NCBI GenBank assembly: GCA_903859155.1
Contig: CAIOLO010000037.1
Coordinates: 1-64,000 of the forward strand
Direction of reading: 5' to 3'
DNA: 64,000 bases
From: an uncultured beta proteobacterium
GTDB taxonomy: Bacteria > Pseudomonadota > Gammaproteobacteria > Burkholderiales > SG8-39
Shown: positions 33,199 through 43,924 of the stretch, piece by piece
How positions within the stretch are numbered: the stretch's first letter is position 1
Layout of the letters: the number at the start of each line of letters is the position of its first letter
Translations under genes and position numbers: made by a program
The notes under the pieces: model-generated
The model's input: only the letters and a program-made list of their open reading frames with translations
Databases searched by the model: none
What the model was told of the DNA's origin: nothing

Positions 33199-35430
33199 TT
33201 ATCCCGATCGCACCGCGGTTTGCGACGCCGCGGCACCGCCCGCGCGCGCGGCCATGCGCTCGCGCCGCCGGTAACCCGCCCAGGCCGGCAGGCTGCCCAG
33301 TACCAGAAACACCGCGATCAGCACCATCGGCCAGACCAGGGGCTGATTCCATTGCGCGCGCCGCTTCTCGCGCAGCGCGGTATCGACGCGCAGGAATTTC
33401 ATGCCGTTGCGCGCCATGTTGTTGGGTTTGCCATTTTTCATCCAGGCGTGCGACAAGGCGTAATCCTTGGGATGGTAGCCCCACACCCAGGGGGCGTCCT
33501 CGCGCGCAATTTTCACCATCTGGTCGATGATGGCCTGGCGCTCGCTGCCGTTGTCCATGTTCTTCATCTGCTCGAACAGCCTGTCGTAGACGGGATTGGC
33601 GTAATTGGCGGCATTTTCCCCCTGCGTCTTGGCGCGCGACTGCGCGCCGTTCAGGAGGAACATGAAGTTTTCCGGATCGGGGTAGTCCGCGTTCCAGCCG
33701 AGAAAAAACAGCTGCGTGTTGCCGGCGCGGATTTTCTCCTGGAAACGGTTCCAGTCGGTGGCGCGAATCTCGAGCTGGATGTTGAGCTTGGCGAACTGGC
33801 GCCGGTACCAGTCCAGACGCGCCTTGTCCCCGGGTCCGCGGGCCACGGTATCCAGATACAGCACCAGCGGTTGCCCGGTTTTCTGGTCGCGCCCGTCGGG
33901 GAATCCGGCCTCCCCGAGCAGGCGCTTGGCGGCCTCGATCGGTTTTCGCTTCGGCTTGCCGTCGACCCAGTCGTAGACCACCGCATTGACGCCTTGCGCG
34001 CCGTCGCGATAGCCGAATATTCCAGGCGGCAGCGGACCCATGCCGGGAATGCCGCGGCCGTTGGCGAAGATGGAAATGAATTCCTCCCAGTCGATGGCGA
34101 TCGACACGGCCTGCCGCAATTTCTTCGCGCGCTCGGACAGGGAACCCACCACCGGGTCGAGATAATTGAATGCGAGATAAAATGTGCTGGTCCCCACCGA
34201 GGTCTTCAGGCTGATGCCGCGCTCTTCCATCTGCTGGGAAAGCGCCGCCTCGCCTTCGATGTCGATGCGCACCGCCTGGTCGAAATTGTCCGAACTTATC
34301 CCTGAGTTGTCGTAATAGCCCTGCAGGAATTTGTTCCAGTAGGGGATGCCCTCCTTCTCGCGACTGAACACGATGCGCTCGACAAAGGGCCCGGGCTTGC
34401 CGGCATCGACGAGAAGGCCGGCCGCAGCGTCGCCCGGTTCGCCTTCGCCAGGATACGGTTCGCCGCGAAAATTCGGATTGCGCTCGAGCACCATGCGCGC
34501 GTTGGGATTGTTCTCGGTGAGCATGTAGGGCCCGGTGCCTACGGGAAACCAGTCGAGCGTGAGGTTGCGGCCTTCGTTCATGCCGCGCTGCGCGTAAAAC
34601 CGGTCAGCCTCCCAGGGAATAGGCGCGAAAAAAGGCATCGCCAGCCAATAGATGAATTGCGGATACTTGCCCTTGACCCGCACCCGGTAGGTGTGGGAAT
34701 CGACCACCTTGACCCCAGACAGTTCGTATTTGCGCAGGTCAAGCCAGGGAAAGCCGCGGTCTGGCTTGCCGTATTGCTTCTCGTGCGCGGCCAGGACCTC
34801 CTTGTCGTCCTTCTGCAACTGCTCGGCCAGTTCCTTCAGGCCGACAATGTACTCGCTCATCAACCCGAAAATCGGGGACACGAATCGCGGATGCGCGAGC
34901 CGCTTGATTTCGTAGACGTAGTCCTCGGCAAGCAGTTCCCGGGTGCCGGTTTCGGAAAAATCGGCGATCTCGTATTTGTCGCGGATATCGGCCTCACCGA
35001 GCGCCAGATAACGCGGCTCGCCCTTCGCATTCCTTGCAAACGCCGGATGCGGCTGATAGAGGATGCCGGGGCGGATATGGATGTCGTATTCGCTCCAGGC
35101 AACGCGAGCAACCGGCGCATCGGCCGGGAGCAGCCTGCCCTGCGCATCGTAGAGCTTTGCCCTGGGCACCTCCTGCGTGGTGGCGGGAATCAACTCATAG
35201 GGACGCTTGAGATAGTGGTACTGCAGCGGCGGCTCGTAAATCTGCGCGGTGAATTCCGCTTCGTCGGACGTATACGACTGTGCCGGATCGAGATGCTTGG
35301 GGCGCTCGGAGAACGACGTATAGAGAATGCTCTTGAGGCGATCGGATCCCGGATAAGGGCTGTTCCAGATCTCGCCGCATCCGGCGAGAGCAAGCAAAGC
35401 GAACAGCATCAACAGGCGTGGATAGTGCAT
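33199..35430 (-). CDS. ABC transporter substrate-binding lipoprotein (SBP family 5) with extra C-terminal membrane helix
   Basis: 743 residues, long for the family (~530-620). Lipoprotein signal MLFALLALAGCGEIW with lipobox LAGC (acylated Cys ~18). The extracytoplasmic family 5 domain (peptide/nickel/YejA-like) is recognisable from YEPPLQYHYLKRPYELIPAT through LTLDWFPVGTGPYMLTENNP. The odd part is the C-terminus: PLVWPMVLIAVFLVLGSLPA and a basic RRRERMAAR tail, a single transmembrane helix with cytoplasmic positive charges. The receptor would thus be anchored at both ends. First gene of the transporter operon. Confidence 0.92.
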   Translation of the reverse strand: MHYPRLLMLFALLALAGCGEIWNSPYPGSDRLKSILYTSFSERPKHLDPAQSYTSDEAEFTAQIYEPPLQYHYLKRPYELIPATTQEVPRAKLYDAQGRLLPADAPVARVAWSEYDIHIRPGILYQPHPAFARNAKGEPRYLALGEADIRDKYEIADFSETGTRELLAEDYVYEIKRLAHPRFVSPIFGLMSEYIVGLKELAEQLQKDDKEVLAAHEKQYGKPDRGFPWLDLRKYELSGVKVVDSHTYRVRVKGKYPQFIYWLAMPFFAPIPWEADRFYAQRGMNEGRNLTLDWFPVGTGPYMLTENNPNARMVLERNPNFRGEPYPGEGEPGDAAAGLLVDAGKPGPFVERIVFSREKEGIPYWNKFLQGYYDNSGISSDNFDQAVRIDIEGEAALSQQMEERGISLKTSVGTSTFYLAFNYLDPVVGSLSERAKKLRQAVSIAIDWEEFISIFANGRGIPGMGPLPPGIFGYRDGAQGVNAVVYDWVDGKPKRKPIEAAKRLLGEAGFPDGRDQKTGQPLVLYLDTVARGPGDKARLDWYRRQFAKLNIQLEIRATDWNRFQEKIRAGNTQLFFLGWNADYPDPENFMFLLNGAQSRAKTQGENAANYANPVYDRLFEQMKNMDNGSERQAIIDQMVKIAREDAPWVWGYHPKDYALSHAWMKNGKPNNMARNGMKFLRVDTALREKRRAQWNQPLVWPMVLIAVFLVLGSLPAWAGYRRRERMAARAGGAAASQTAVRSG

Positions 35431-35520
35431 GGCGTGAAAGTGTATCCAAATCCTGCCTCCTCAGGGGCTGCGCTCCGTACCTCTCCGGTATAATCCGGCG
35501 TCACATCAAGGAATCCAAAC

Positions 35521-36336
35521 ATGGGGTTTCTCTCCGGCAAGCGAATTCTTGTCACCGGCCTGCTCAGCAACCGCTCCATCGCCTGGGGTATCGCCAAAGC
35601 CGCGCAACGTGAGGGGGCGGAACTCGCGTTCACCTACCAGAACGAACGTTTTCGCGAGCGCGTCACGGAAATGGCCGCAGAACTCGGCTCTTCGCTGGTA
35701 TTTGTCTGCGACGTAGCCAGTGACGATGAAATCGCCAAGCTTGCGCTCGATCTAGGCGCCCAATGGGACAGCATGGACGGCCTTGTGCATGCGGTCGCTT
35801 ACGCCCCGCGTGAGGCGATAACCGGCAGTTTTTTCGAAGGTTTCAATCGCGAAGCGTTTCGCGTCGCGCATGATATCTCCGCCTATAGTTTTCCGGCGCT
35901 GGCCAAGGCGTTCCTGCCAATGCTCACCGAGCGCCGTGGGGCACTTCTGACCCTCACCTATCTGGGTGCGGAGCGCTCCATTCCCCACTACAACACCATG
36001 GGACTTGCCAAGGCCAGTCTTGAAGCCGCAGTGCGTTATCTGGCCGAGAACCTGGGTCCCAAAGGAATTCGCGTCAACGGCATTTCCGCCGGGCCGATCA
36101 AGACGCTGGCAGCCAGCGGCATAGCGGGTTTCGGCAAAATCCTCAAGCATGTCGAGCAGTTCTCGCCGCTGCGCCGCAACGTCACCATCGAAGAAGTGGG
36201 CAACACCGCGGCATTTCTGCTCTCGGAGCTCGCCTCGGGCATCACCGGAGAAATCGTCCACGTGGACGCCGGCTATAACAACGTGGCGGTGTGCATCCCG
36301 GAAGTGGCAGCTGAATCGGGCGAGAACTCCGCGTAG
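35521..36336 (+). CDS. fabI: Enoyl-[acyl-carrier-protein] reductase (NADH)
   Basis: 271 residues, full length. Reduces trans-2-enoyl-ACP in the last step of fatty-acid elongation; target of triclosan and isoniazid-type inhibitors. N-terminal [20 protein letters not shown] then AWGIAKAA is the FabI nucleotide site; the catalytic Tyr-x6-Lys pair is in [14 protein letters not shown]; the substrate loop [14 protein letters not shown] is intact. Divergent from the peptide ABC operon and convergent with ppiD. Confidence 0.95.
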   Translation: MGFLSGKRILVTGLLSNRSIAWGIAKAAQREGAELAFTYQNERFRERVTEMAAELGSSLVFVCDVASDDEIAKLALDLGAQWDSMDGLVHAVAYAPREAITGSFFEGFNREAFRVAHDISAYSFPALAKAFLPMLTERRGALLTLTYLGAERSIPHYNTMGLAKASLEAAVRYLAENLGPKGIRVNGISAGPIKTLAASGIAGFGKILKHVEQFSPLRRNVTIEEVGNTAAFLLSELASGITGEIVHVDAGYNNVAVCIPEVAAESGENSA

Positions 36337-36350
36337 AGCCCGCTGCTAGC

Positions 36351-36440
36351 ACCGCGCGGCCAAAAGCTCGCCGCGCTGCTTCCAACAGCCGGCGCAAGCT
36401 TTATGCGACGGCGGTCTTTTCTACGACCGCGCGGCCAAAA
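36351..36440 (+). repeat. Pair of 15-nt direct repeats between convergent fabI and ppiD
   Basis: ACCGCGCGGCCAAAA occurs at 36351-36365 and again at 36426-36440. The core CCGCGCGG is palindromic. It lies in the short convergent spacer, so a role in termination or simple slippage duplication are both possible. Confidence 0.45.
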
Positions 36441-36498
36441 TGCCTGGCGAGGCGGCCGAGCCGATGACGCGCGATTCCCGCGCGGTCACCCCGCAAAA

Positions 36499-38415
36499 TT
36501 ACTGCGCCGGCTTCGCCTCGATGGCTTTCTGGTTGATCGTAATCCTGGTGCTGCCGCGCAACCCCTGCAGGTAGGCGCGAAACTCGGTCGCGCCCATCGC
36601 CCGGCTCAGTTCGGATTGCGCGCCTTTTTCGGCATTCTCATCCAGCTTGGGCGGCACCACCTTGCTGACGCGGATCAGCATATACCCGTCGGTCAGTTCC
36701 ACGCCCGCATAAGCCGGCAGCTTGGCGCGGTCCGCACGGAAAGCAGCCTCCAGGGCCGGCGGCGGAATCTGCGCGCCACCATCGCGTCCCAGGGTCTTGG
36801 GCGCGGAGAACTGCAGCGCCACGGTCTCGCCCTTGCGTAACTGATTCAGGCGCTCGGCGCCCTGCTTCCAGGCAAGGCTGGCCGCTTCTTTTTGTACCAG
36901 CAGTTGCACAACCTCCGGCCGTACTTCCTCGAGCGGCCTCAGGGTCGCGGGTTTGTGCTCGAGCACACGTGCCGATATCAATGTCCCCTGCGCCACCTCG
37001 ACGGCCTCGGTGTTGCGCCGGTTCTTGACCACATCGTCGGAAAATAGCGCGGCCATCACGCGCGGATGTGCAAGCTGCGGAATTTTCGATCCCCCGCGAG
37101 TCACCCAGCCGCCGTCGCGGACCGCGACCTTGAAACGCTCGGTCACCGGTTTGAGCGTGTCCGCCTGTTCGTAGACCAGATTGGAAAACTGCTCCGCGGA
37201 TTCGGCGAATTTGCGTCCCGCACGCTGCTTGAGAAGCTCTTTCTCGATTTCGCCCCTCACCTCGGCCAAAGGTTTGACCTTTCCAGGCACCACCGACGTC
37301 AGGCGTATGACGTGGTAACCGAATTCGCTCTCGACCGGACCGACAATTTCTCCGGGCTTCATGCCGAATGCTGCATCCTCGAAAGCCTTGGCGATGAGGC
37401 CGCGCGAGAACAGGCCGACGTCGCCGCCCTTTTCCGCCGATCCCGGATCGTCCGAATTCTTCCGCGCGAGTTCGGCAAAAACCGCCGGGGCCTTCTTGGC
37501 CTGCGCGAGCAGATCCTCGGCTTTGGTGCGCGCCTTGGCCTTTTCCGCCTCGTTGGCGCCCTGCTTTAGGGCGATCAGGATGTGGCTCGCCTGCCGCTGC
37601 TCCTTGACCTCGAACTGGCTGCGACGCTGCTCGTAGGCGCTTTCGATCTCCTTCTGGGTCAACGGATCGGCCGACATCAGTGCATCGTTGTCGAGCAGCA
37701 CATACTCGACCTTGACCTGCTCCGGAATCTCGAAGCGGCCGCGATTGGCATCGTAAAAAGCCTTGATGGACTCCGGCGACGGTTTCACCTGCGCCGAGAA
37801 ACCGCTTGAGGCAAGCTTGATGGTTGAAATCTCGCGGCTTTCGCCGGCAAGGCTGGCCCATTCGCGTGCTATGGCGCGCGACACCAGCCCGCCTTCGCCG
37901 ACAGCGGAACTGAGCTGCTGTACCAGCAGATCGCGCCGCAGGCTGTTTTCGAACATCTCCGGGGTCATCCCCTCGCCGCGATCGCCACGCTCGTTACTCA
38001 GAACCCGAACATACAAATCGCGCGAAAACTTGCCATCAACATGAAATGCCGGGGTCGAAAGGATTATTTCGCGCAGCGCGTCATCGGTGACCACCATGCG
38101 CGACTTGACCACGTGCTGGGTGACCAGACGCTGCGAGATCATGTTCTCCAGAACTTCGTTCCGGACCGCGGGGTTGTCGAACATCGCCGCATCGAAATTA
38201 CGCCCGAGCACCTGTTGCATCCGCTCCTGCTGCCCGCGCAACTGCGCCACGAATTCGTTTTCGCTGACCTTGATGTCGCCGACGCTGGCGACCTCGCCGA
38301 CCTGAACGCTCGAGCGCTGGTAGGAATCTATTCCCCACATCGCGAACGGAGGGACAACCACCAGCGCGAGCAGGATCTGCATCAGGCGTTTGTGAGCCGC
38401 AACAAAGCTGAACAT
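36499..38415 (-). CDS. ppiD: Peptidyl-prolyl isomerase PpiD (SurA N-terminal domain, parvulin domain)
   Basis: 638 residues, normal for PpiD. A single N-terminal membrane anchor (LMQILLALVVVPPFAMWGI), a SurA-like chaperone region with NEFVAQLRGQQERMQQVLGR, and one parvulin domain (about 275-375: QASHILIALKQG, GGDVGLFSRGLIAKAFEDAA, EFGYHVIRLTSV). It faces the periplasm and helps newly exported outer-membrane proteins fold at the Sec translocon. It lies downstream of tig-clpPX-lon-hupB and two tRNA genes, the standard proteobacterial order. Confidence 0.95.
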   Translation of the reverse strand: MFSFVAAHKRLMQILLALVVVPPFAMWGIDSYQRSSVQVGEVASVGDIKVSENEFVAQLRGQQERMQQVLGRNFDAAMFDNPAVRNEVLENMISQRLVTQHVVKSRMVVTDDALREIILSTPAFHVDGKFSRDLYVRVLSNERGDRGEGMTPEMFENSLRRDLLVQQLSSAVGEGGLVSRAIAREWASLAGESREISTIKLASSGFSAQVKPSPESIKAFYDANRGRFEIPEQVKVEYVLLDNDALMSADPLTQKEIESAYEQRRSQFEVKEQRQASHILIALKQGANEAEKAKARTKAEDLLAQAKKAPAVFAELARKNSDDPGSAEKGGDVGLFSRGLIAKAFEDAAFGMKPGEIVGPVESEFGYHVIRLTSVVPGKVKPLAEVRGEIEKELLKQRAGRKFAESAEQFSNLVYEQADTLKPVTERFKVAVRDGGWVTRGGSKIPQLAHPRVMAALFSDDVVKNRRNTEAVEVAQGTLISARVLEHKPATLRPLEEVRPEVVQLLVQKEAASLAWKQGAERLNQLRKGETVALQFSAPKTLGRDGGAQIPPPALEAAFRADRAKLPAYAGVELTDGYMLIRVSKVVPPKLDENAEKGAQSELSRAMGATEFRAYLQGLRGSTRITINQKAIEAKPAQ

Positions 38416-38493
38416 GGTGTGGGTCAGTCTCCCAGGCTATGAACGGTATGACGAAGAATGTGGCACCAACGCAAACAAAATGCGCTTAACAGC

Positions 38494-38520
38494 AAAAAAG
38501 GCGAACCGCAGTTCGCCTTT
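38494..38520 (-). terminator. Intrinsic terminator after tRNA-Asp
   Basis: On the minus strand, GGCGAAC-TGCG-GTTCGCC forms a perfect 7-bp stem with a 4-nt loop, followed by six T residues. Positioned 9 bp past the tRNA-Asp 3' end, it should end the tRNA (or hupB-tRNA) transcript before ppiD. Confidence 0.85.
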
Positions 38521-38528
38521 CAGTTTTC

Positions 38529-38605
38529 TGGCGGAGTGGACGGGACTCGAACCCGCGACCCCCGGCGTGACAGGCCGGTATTCTAACCAACTGAACTACC
38601 ACTCC
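38529..38605 (-). tRNA. tRNA-Asp (GTC)
   Basis: 77 nt including encoded CCA. Acceptor stem GGAGTGG pairs with CCACTCC, discriminator G; the D-loop carries AGTTGGTTAG, anticodon loop CTGTCAC gives anticodon GTC, and the T-loop GTTCGAGTC is canonical. A G at the first discriminator position and GTC identify Asp. Confidence 0.97.
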
Positions 38606-38721
38606 ACATTCGTTTGCTACTGCTTCAAACCGGGCCACGATGGCCCGCACTACCCTGCTCCCCCATTCATGCAGCGAAATCCCGCAGCTTGTTCAAACGC
38701 TGCAACGCCAAATCTGCAGAC

Positions 38722-38797
38722 TGGTGGGTGCTGACGGGTTCGAACCGCCGACATTCGCCTTGTAAGGGCGACGCTCTACCAACTGAGCTAAGCACCC
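38722..38797 (-). tRNA. tRNA-Val (TAC)
   Basis: 76 nt including encoded CCA. Acceptor GGGTGCT/AGCACCC, D-arm GCTCAGTTGGTAGAGC, anticodon loop CTTACAA (anticodon TAC), T-loop GTTCGAACC. It is followed on the same strand by tRNA-Asp 116 bp downstream and is preceded by the HU gene. Confidence 0.97.
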
Positions 38798-38854
38798 TTC
38801 GCCATTCCGACCCGGAGCAACAAACACACACCGGAGCGGAGCTTTGAAGGGGCG

Positions 38855-39127
38855 CTAGTTTAGCGCATCCTTGAGTGCTTTACCAGCGCGGAACTTAGGT
38901 ACTTTGGCCGCTTTGATCTTGATGGCCGCACCGGTGCGTGGATTGCGTCCGGCACGGGCTGCGCGTTTTCCCACATAAAAGGTGCCAAAGCCCACCAGCG
39001 TCACGGATCCACCCTTGCGCATCGCGGTTTTTATCGCGGCTACCGTTGCTTCGAGTGCGCGTCCTGCGGCCGCCTTGGAAATATCCGCAGAGCCCGCGAT
39101 GTGATCGATGATTTCAGTTTTGTTCAT
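38855..39127 (-). CDS. hupB: HU-family nucleoid DNA-binding protein
   Basis: 90 residues, the standard HU length. N-terminal [20 protein letters not shown] dimerisation helices, the [23 protein letters not shown]-binding arm with the conserved Arg/Asn-Pro at the tip, and a C-terminal [19 protein letters not shown]. It bends and compacts DNA. Located immediately downstream of lon, as in most proteobacteria. Confidence 0.95.
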   Translation of the reverse strand: MNKTEIIDHIAGSADISKAAAGRALEATVAAIKTAMRKGGSVTLVGFGTFYVGKRAARAGRNPRTGAAIKIKAAKVPKFRAGKALKDALN

Positions 39128-39366
39128 GTCGTGTCCTTGAAAAGTCAGCTTGGGATTGTGTAGAAAATTGAGGATGAAAAAAACACAGGCTACCTTTACG
39201 CGCGATTTAACCGCCGCGGTCCTGGAGTGTCAAGCAGGAAATCGGCAATGCCGCCACTGCGTCGCGCGACGTTTCAATAATACCGGGACAACTCGATCAG
39301 GGTTGGGCAGGCGGATCTCACACGGTATCGCTGCGCGACATCCGCCTGTCGGGAATCAACGCGGTA

Positions 39367-41778
39367 TCAATGCGTGATAACCGTATTCGCCGACTTGTCG
39401 TCGCCGGCAGCCGCGGCCGGGACAACGGCATCGGCCTTGATGGATTCGGGCATGCGCTCCAGGGCATGTTCGAGCACCTGGTCTATCCATTTGACCGGGA
39501 TGATCTCCAGCTGATTCTTGATGTTGTCGGGTATTTCAGTGAGGTCCTTGACGTTCTCCTCGGGGATGAGGACCTTCTTGATCTCGCCGCGATGCGCGGC
39601 CAGCAGCTTTTCCTTCAAGCCGCCGATGGCAAGGATCTCGCCGCGCAGCGTGATTTCGCCAGTCATCGCCACGTCGGCACGTACCGGTATGCCGGTCAGT
39701 GCCGACACCATGGCGACAGTAATGGCGCCACCCGCGCTCGGCCCGTCCTTGGGCGTGGCGCCTTCGGGCAGGTGCACGTGTATGTCCTTTTTCTCGAAAT
39801 CCTCGGCCGGAATGCCAAGCTTCGACGAGCGGCTGCGCACCACCGTGAGCGCTGCGGCGATCGACTCCTGCATGACCTCGCCAAGTTTGCCGGTGCGCTG
39901 CACCTTGCCCTTGCCGGGCATCAGCGCCGCTTCGATGGTGAGCAGTTCGCCGCCGACTTCGGTCCACGCCAACCCGGTGACCTGTCCCACCTGATTGAGT
40001 TTCTCGGCCATGCCGAAGCTGTACTTGCGCACACCCAGGTACTTGTCTAGATTCTTCGGCACCACCGACATGCGCTTGTCGCGCGGCTTGGTAAGGAGAT
40101 TTTTCACGACCTTGCGGCAGATCTTGGACAGCTCGCGCTCCAGGCTGCGCACGCCGGCCTCGCGAGTGTAGTAGCGGACCATGTCGCGCAGGGCGCCCTC
40201 GGTCACCTGCAACTCCTCCTTTTTCACCCCGTTGTTCTTCATCTGCTTGGGCAGCAGGTAGCGCTGCGCAATATTGATCTTCTCGTCCTCGGTATATCCG
40301 GACAGGCGGATCACCTCCATGCGATCGAGCAGCGCTGGCGGAATGTTGAGCGTATTCGAGGTCGCTACGAACATCACTTCGGACAGATCGTATTCAACCT
40401 CGACATAATGATCAACGAAGGTGTGATTCTGCTCAGGATCGAGCACCTCGAGCAACGCCGAGGACGGATCACCGCGGAAATCCATGCCCATCTTGTCCAC
40501 TTCGTCGAGCAGGAACAGCGGGTTGCGCACGCCGACCTTGTTCATGTTCTGCAGGATCTTCCCCGGCATGGAACCGATGTAGGTACGGCGATGGCCGCGA
40601 ATTTCCGCTTCATCGCGCACCCCGCCCAGCGACATGCGCACGAACTTGCGATTGGTGGCCCGGGCAATGGATTGCCCCAGCGAAGTTTTGCCCACGCCGG
40701 GCGGCCCGACCAGGCAGAGGATCGGCGCCTTCATCTGGTCGACCCGGCTTTGCACCGCAAGGTATTCAAGGATGCGCTCCTTGACCTTCTCCAGACCGTA
40801 ATGATCGGCATCCAGAATCTTTTCCGCGGCCGCAATGTCCTTGGAAATCTTGCTTTTCTTCTTCCAGGGAAGATTCACCAGCACGTCGATGTAATTGCGC
40901 ACCACGGTCGCCTCGGCGGACATGGGCGACATCAGGCGCAGCTTTTTCAGTTCTCCGTCGGCCTTCTTCTTGGCGTCCTTGGGCATGCGCGCCGCCTTGA
41001 TCTTTTTCTCCATCTCCTCCAGGTCGGCGCCGTCCTCGCCCTCGCCCAGTTCCTTCTGGATCGCCTTGACCTGCTCGTTGAGGTAGTACTCGCGCTGGCT
41101 CTTTTCCATCTGGCGCTTGACGCGGCCGCGAATGCGTTTCTCGACCTGCAGGATGTCGATTTCGGACTCAAGTTGCGAGAGCAGATGCTCCAAGCGCTGC
41201 TTCACGTCGAACATCTCCAGCACCTGCTGCTTTTGTTCCAGTTTGAGGGGCAGGTGCGCGGCGATGGTGTCTGCCAGGCGCCCGGCTTCCTCTATGCCGG
41301 CCAGCGACGTGAGGATTTCGGGCGGAATCTTCTTGTTGAGTTTGACATACTGGTCAAACTGCGCCACCAGCGCCCGGCGCATCGCCTCGGCCTCTGTGTT
41401 CTCGCGGGCATCGGCCGGATGCGGTCGCGCACCGGCCACACAATGGGTGCGCTGGTCGACTACCGAATCGATGGTGGCCCGCTGATTGCCTTCAACCAGC
41501 ACTTTCACCGTGCCGTCGGGAAGCTTGAGCATCTGCAGGATATTGGCGATACAACCCACGTTGTAGAGGTCCTCGCCGACCGGATCGTCCTTGGCCGCGG
41601 ATTTCTGTGCCACGAGCAGGATGGATTTCCCGGCTTCCATGGCGAGTTCCATTGCCTTGATCGATTTGGGCCGCCCCACGAACAACGGGATCACCATGTG
41701 CGGAAATACCACCACATCCCGCAGGGGAAGCAACGGGAATTCGGCGACGTCGGGGGGTAGCGTGCTGGTGCTTGCCAT
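39367..41778 (-). CDS. lon: ATP-dependent Lon protease
   Basis: 803 residues, full length. N-terminal substrate-recognition domain ([20 protein letters not shown]), AAA+ module with Walker [16 protein letters not shown], Walker [11 protein letters not shown], and the serine-lysine protease domain with the catalytic Ser in [16 protein letters not shown] and Lys ~45 residues later. It degrades misfolded and regulatory proteins in the cytoplasm. A heat-shock-type promoter candidate lies 117 bp upstream of its ATG. Gene order clpX-lon-hupB is conserved. Confidence 0.96.
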   Translation of the reverse strand: MASTSTLPPDVAEFPLLPLRDVVVFPHMVIPLFVGRPKSIKAMELAMEAGKSILLVAQKSAAKDDPVGEDLYNVGCIANILQMLKLPDGTVKVLVEGNQRATIDSVVDQRTHCVAGARPHPADARENTEAEAMRRALVAQFDQYVKLNKKIPPEILTSLAGIEEAGRLADTIAAHLPLKLEQKQQVLEMFDVKQRLEHLLSQLESEIDILQVEKRIRGRVKRQMEKSQREYYLNEQVKAIQKELGEGEDGADLEEMEKKIKAARMPKDAKKKADGELKKLRLMSPMSAEATVVRNYIDVLVNLPWKKKSKISKDIAAAEKILDADHYGLEKVKERILEYLAVQSRVDQMKAPILCLVGPPGVGKTSLGQSIARATNRKFVRMSLGGVRDEAEIRGHRRTYIGSMPGKILQNMNKVGVRNPLFLLDEVDKMGMDFRGDPSSALLEVLDPEQNHTFVDHYVEVEYDLSEVMFVATSNTLNIPPALLDRMEVIRLSGYTEDEKINIAQRYLLPKQMKNNGVKKEELQVTEGALRDMVRYYTREAGVRSLERELSKICRKVVKNLLTKPRDKRMSVVPKNLDKYLGVRKYSFGMAEKLNQVGQVTGLAWTEVGGELLTIEAALMPGKGKVQRTGKLGEVMQESIAAALTVVRSRSSKLGIPAEDFEKKDIHVHLPEGATPKDGPSAGGAITVAMVSALTGIPVRADVAMTGEITLRGEILAIGGLKEKLLAAHRGEIKKVLIPEENVKDLTEIPDNIKNQLEIIPVKWIDQVLEHALERMPESIKADAVVPAAAAGDDKSANTVITH

Positions 41779-41894
41779 GGTATTTCCAGAAAATTAAGGG
41801 GTAAAAGCCGCAGTGTCGCGAGAATTCTCTTTTCTGCGCTCTCGCATCTAGCGCTTGTTCTATTCTAGACAGACCCGGGTCAGGGCATCCGGGT

Positions 41895-41922
41895 AGATTG
41901 GGGCAAATCAGTCGTATTCAAC
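41895..41922 (-). promoter_or_regulatory. Sigma-32 (heat-shock) promoter candidate for lon
   Basis: Read on the minus strand: GTTGAA, then 14 nt, then CCCCAATCT. This is close to the RpoH consensus CTTGAA-N(11-15)-CCCCATNT with normal spacing. It sits in the clpX-lon spacer in the correct orientation, and lon is a classic RpoH-regulon gene. Confidence 0.6.
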
Positions 41923-41967
41923 CCGAGAAACAAAAGGGAAAAGGCGTCAATCCCCTTGAATCTCCGT

Positions 41968-43233
41968 TCAGGCCGACCCCGCAACCTTGATGGGATCCGA
42001 ATAAATCAACAGCGGCTTGCCTTCGCCGATGACCGTCGATTCATCGACCACGACCTTGATGACGTTCTCCTGCGTCGGCAGTTCAAACATGGTCTCTAGC
42101 AAAACCTGTTCGATGATCGAGCGCAGGCCGCGGGCGCCGGTCTTCCGGGCGAGCGCCTTTTTCGCAATGGCGTTCAGGCCCGCAGGACGCACTTCGAGGT
42201 CCGCACCCTCCATGAGAAACAGCTTCTGGTACTGCTTGATGAGCGCGTTCTTCGGCTCGGTCAGAATCTGGATCAGGGCCTTTTCATCCAGCTCCTCGAG
42301 GGTCGCCACCACCGGCAGACGCCCGACGAATTCTGGGATCAGTCCGAATTTGATCAGGTCCTCGGGCTCGACTGTGCGCAGTATCGCGCCGATATCCTTG
42401 GCGTCGCGCAAGCTGCGCACGTCGGCGCCAAAGCCGATGCCGGCTTTCTCGGAGCGGCCGCGAATGATCTTCTCCAGCCCGTCGAAGGCGCCACCGCAGA
42501 TGAACAGAATGTTGGTGGTGTCGACCTGGACGAAATCCTGGTTCGGATGCTTCCTGCCGCCCTGCGGCGGCACGGATGCGACGGTTCCTTCGATCAATTT
42601 GAGCAGCGCCTGCTGCACGCCCTCGCCCGACACATCACGGGTGATCGACGGATTGTCGGATTTACGCGATATCTTGTCGATTTCGTCTATATAGACAATG
42701 CCGCGCTTGGCCTTGTCGACATCGTAGTCGCAATTCTGCAGCAGCTTCTGAATGATGTTCTCGACATCTTCACCGACATAGCCAGCCTCGGTGAGCGTCG
42801 TGGCATCGGCAATGACAAAGGGCACGTTGAGCAGGCGCGCCAGGGTCTGCGCGAGCAGCGTCTTGCCCGATCCCGTCGGTCCGACAAGAAGAATGTTGGA
42901 TTTCGCCAGTTCGACTTCGTCGCTCTTGGTGAGGTGCTTGAGGCGCTTGTAGTGGTTGTATACCGCCACCGACAGGATCTTTTTGGCCTGCTCCTGGCCG
43001 ATCACGTACTCGTCAAGAATCTGGCAGATTTCGCGCGGCGTGGGAAGGTCGGATTTGACCGGCTTGCCGGTTTTGTCCGCACTGCTCTCCTCGCGGATGA
43101 TGTCGTTGCAAAGCTCGATGCATTCGTCGCAGATGAACACGGACGGGCCAGCGATGAGTTTCCTCACCTCATGCTGGCTCTTGCCGCAAAAGGAACAGTA
43201 GAGAAGTTTCTCGCCGCTCGCCTTTTCCGCCAT
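41968..43233 (-). CDS. clpX: ATP-dependent Clp protease ATP-binding subunit ClpX
   Basis: 421 residues. N-terminal C4 zinc-binding domain ([11 protein letters not shown] and [11 protein letters not shown]), AAA+ core with Walker [18 protein letters not shown], Walker [11 protein letters not shown], the RKH-loop region, and the ClpP-contact IGF-type loop [11 protein letters not shown]. It unfolds ssrA-tagged and other substrates and feeds them to ClpP, encoded 19 bp upstream. Confidence 0.96.
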   Translation of the reverse strand: MAEKASGEKLLYCSFCGKSQHEVRKLIAGPSVFICDECIELCNDIIREESSADKTGKPVKSDLPTPREICQILDEYVIGQEQAKKILSVAVYNHYKRLKHLTKSDEVELAKSNILLVGPTGSGKTLLAQTLARLLNVPFVIADATTLTEAGYVGEDVENIIQKLLQNCDYDVDKAKRGIVYIDEIDKISRKSDNPSITRDVSGEGVQQALLKLIEGTVASVPPQGGRKHPNQDFVQVDTTNILFICGGAFDGLEKIIRGRSEKAGIGFGADVRSLRDAKDIGAILRTVEPEDLIKFGLIPEFVGRLPVVATLEELDEKALIQILTEPKNALIKQYQKLFLMEGADLEVRPAGLNAIAKKALARKTGARGLRSIIEQVLLETMFELPTQENVIKVVVDESTVIGEGKPLLIYSDPIKVAGSA

Positions 43234-43252
43234 TGTGTCTCCGATTCCTAGC

Positions 43253-43924
43253 CTAAGCTGCCTTTACTTCCTCGCGCGCGGTCAGCACGCGATCGACCAG
43301 ACCATAGCTCACGGCCTCGTCGGCGGAAAGGAAATTATCCCTGTCTGTGTCACGTTCTACCTGTGCCACGTCCTGATTGCTGTGTTTGGCCATGATTTCG
43401 TTGAGCCGCTGCTTCAGGAACAGGATTTCTTTGGCATGGATCTCGATGTCCGAGGCCTGCCCCTGAAACCCGCCCATGGGCTGGTGAATCATGACGCGCG
43501 AATTGGGCAGGCAGAAGCGCTTGCCCTTGGCGCCTGCAGTCAACAACAAGGCCCCCATGCTCGCCGCCTGGCCCACGCAAAGCGTGGAAACGTCCGGCTT
43601 GACGAACTGCATGGTGTCGTAGATCGCCAGGCCTGCTGAAACCGATCCGCCCGGCGAATTGATATAAAAGGAAATATCCTTGTCGGGATTGTCCGATTCA
43701 AGGAAAAGAAGCTGCGCGACGATCAGGTTGGCGGTGACCTCGTTGACCGGGCCCACCAGAAACACCACGCGCTCCTTGAGCAGGCGCGAATAGATGTCGT
43801 AGGCGCGCTCGCCGCGCCCGCTTTGCTCGATGACCATGGGCACCATGCCCAGGGCGCGCGGCTCCAGGTTGCGCTGCGCGTCGTACATCCCGGACATCGG
43901 ATTCAGCCCACCTGACCAGTTCAT
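43253..43924 (-). CDS. clpP: ATP-dependent Clp protease proteolytic subunit ClpP
   Basis: 223 residues. Ser-His-Asp triad visible: Ser in [16 protein letters not shown], His in [14 protein letters not shown], Asp in [15 protein letters not shown]. The N-terminal [20 protein letters not shown] matches the mature start; the ~30 residues before it may include a propeptide or an over-long start. The ATG at 43924 overlaps the tig stop codon (ATGA), showing translational coupling. Confidence 0.96.
   Translation of the reverse strand: MNWSGGLNPMSGMYDAQRNLEPRALGMVPMVIEQSGRGERAYDIYSRLLKERVVFLVGPVNEVTANLIVAQLLFLESDNPDKDISFYINSPGGSVSAGLAIYDTMQFVKPDVSTLCVGQAASMGALLLTAGAKGKRFCLPNSRVMIHQPMGGFQGQASDIEIHAKEILFLKQRLNEIMAKHSNQDVAQVERDTDRDNFLSADEAVSYGLVDRVLTAREEVKAA

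Noticed and set aside
38855-38880. GCGCTA-AAC-TAGCGC hairpin at the end of hupB as a terminator
   Set aside because: Only 6 bp, overlaps the stop codon and has no T-run; the real terminator is after tRNA-Asp at 38494.
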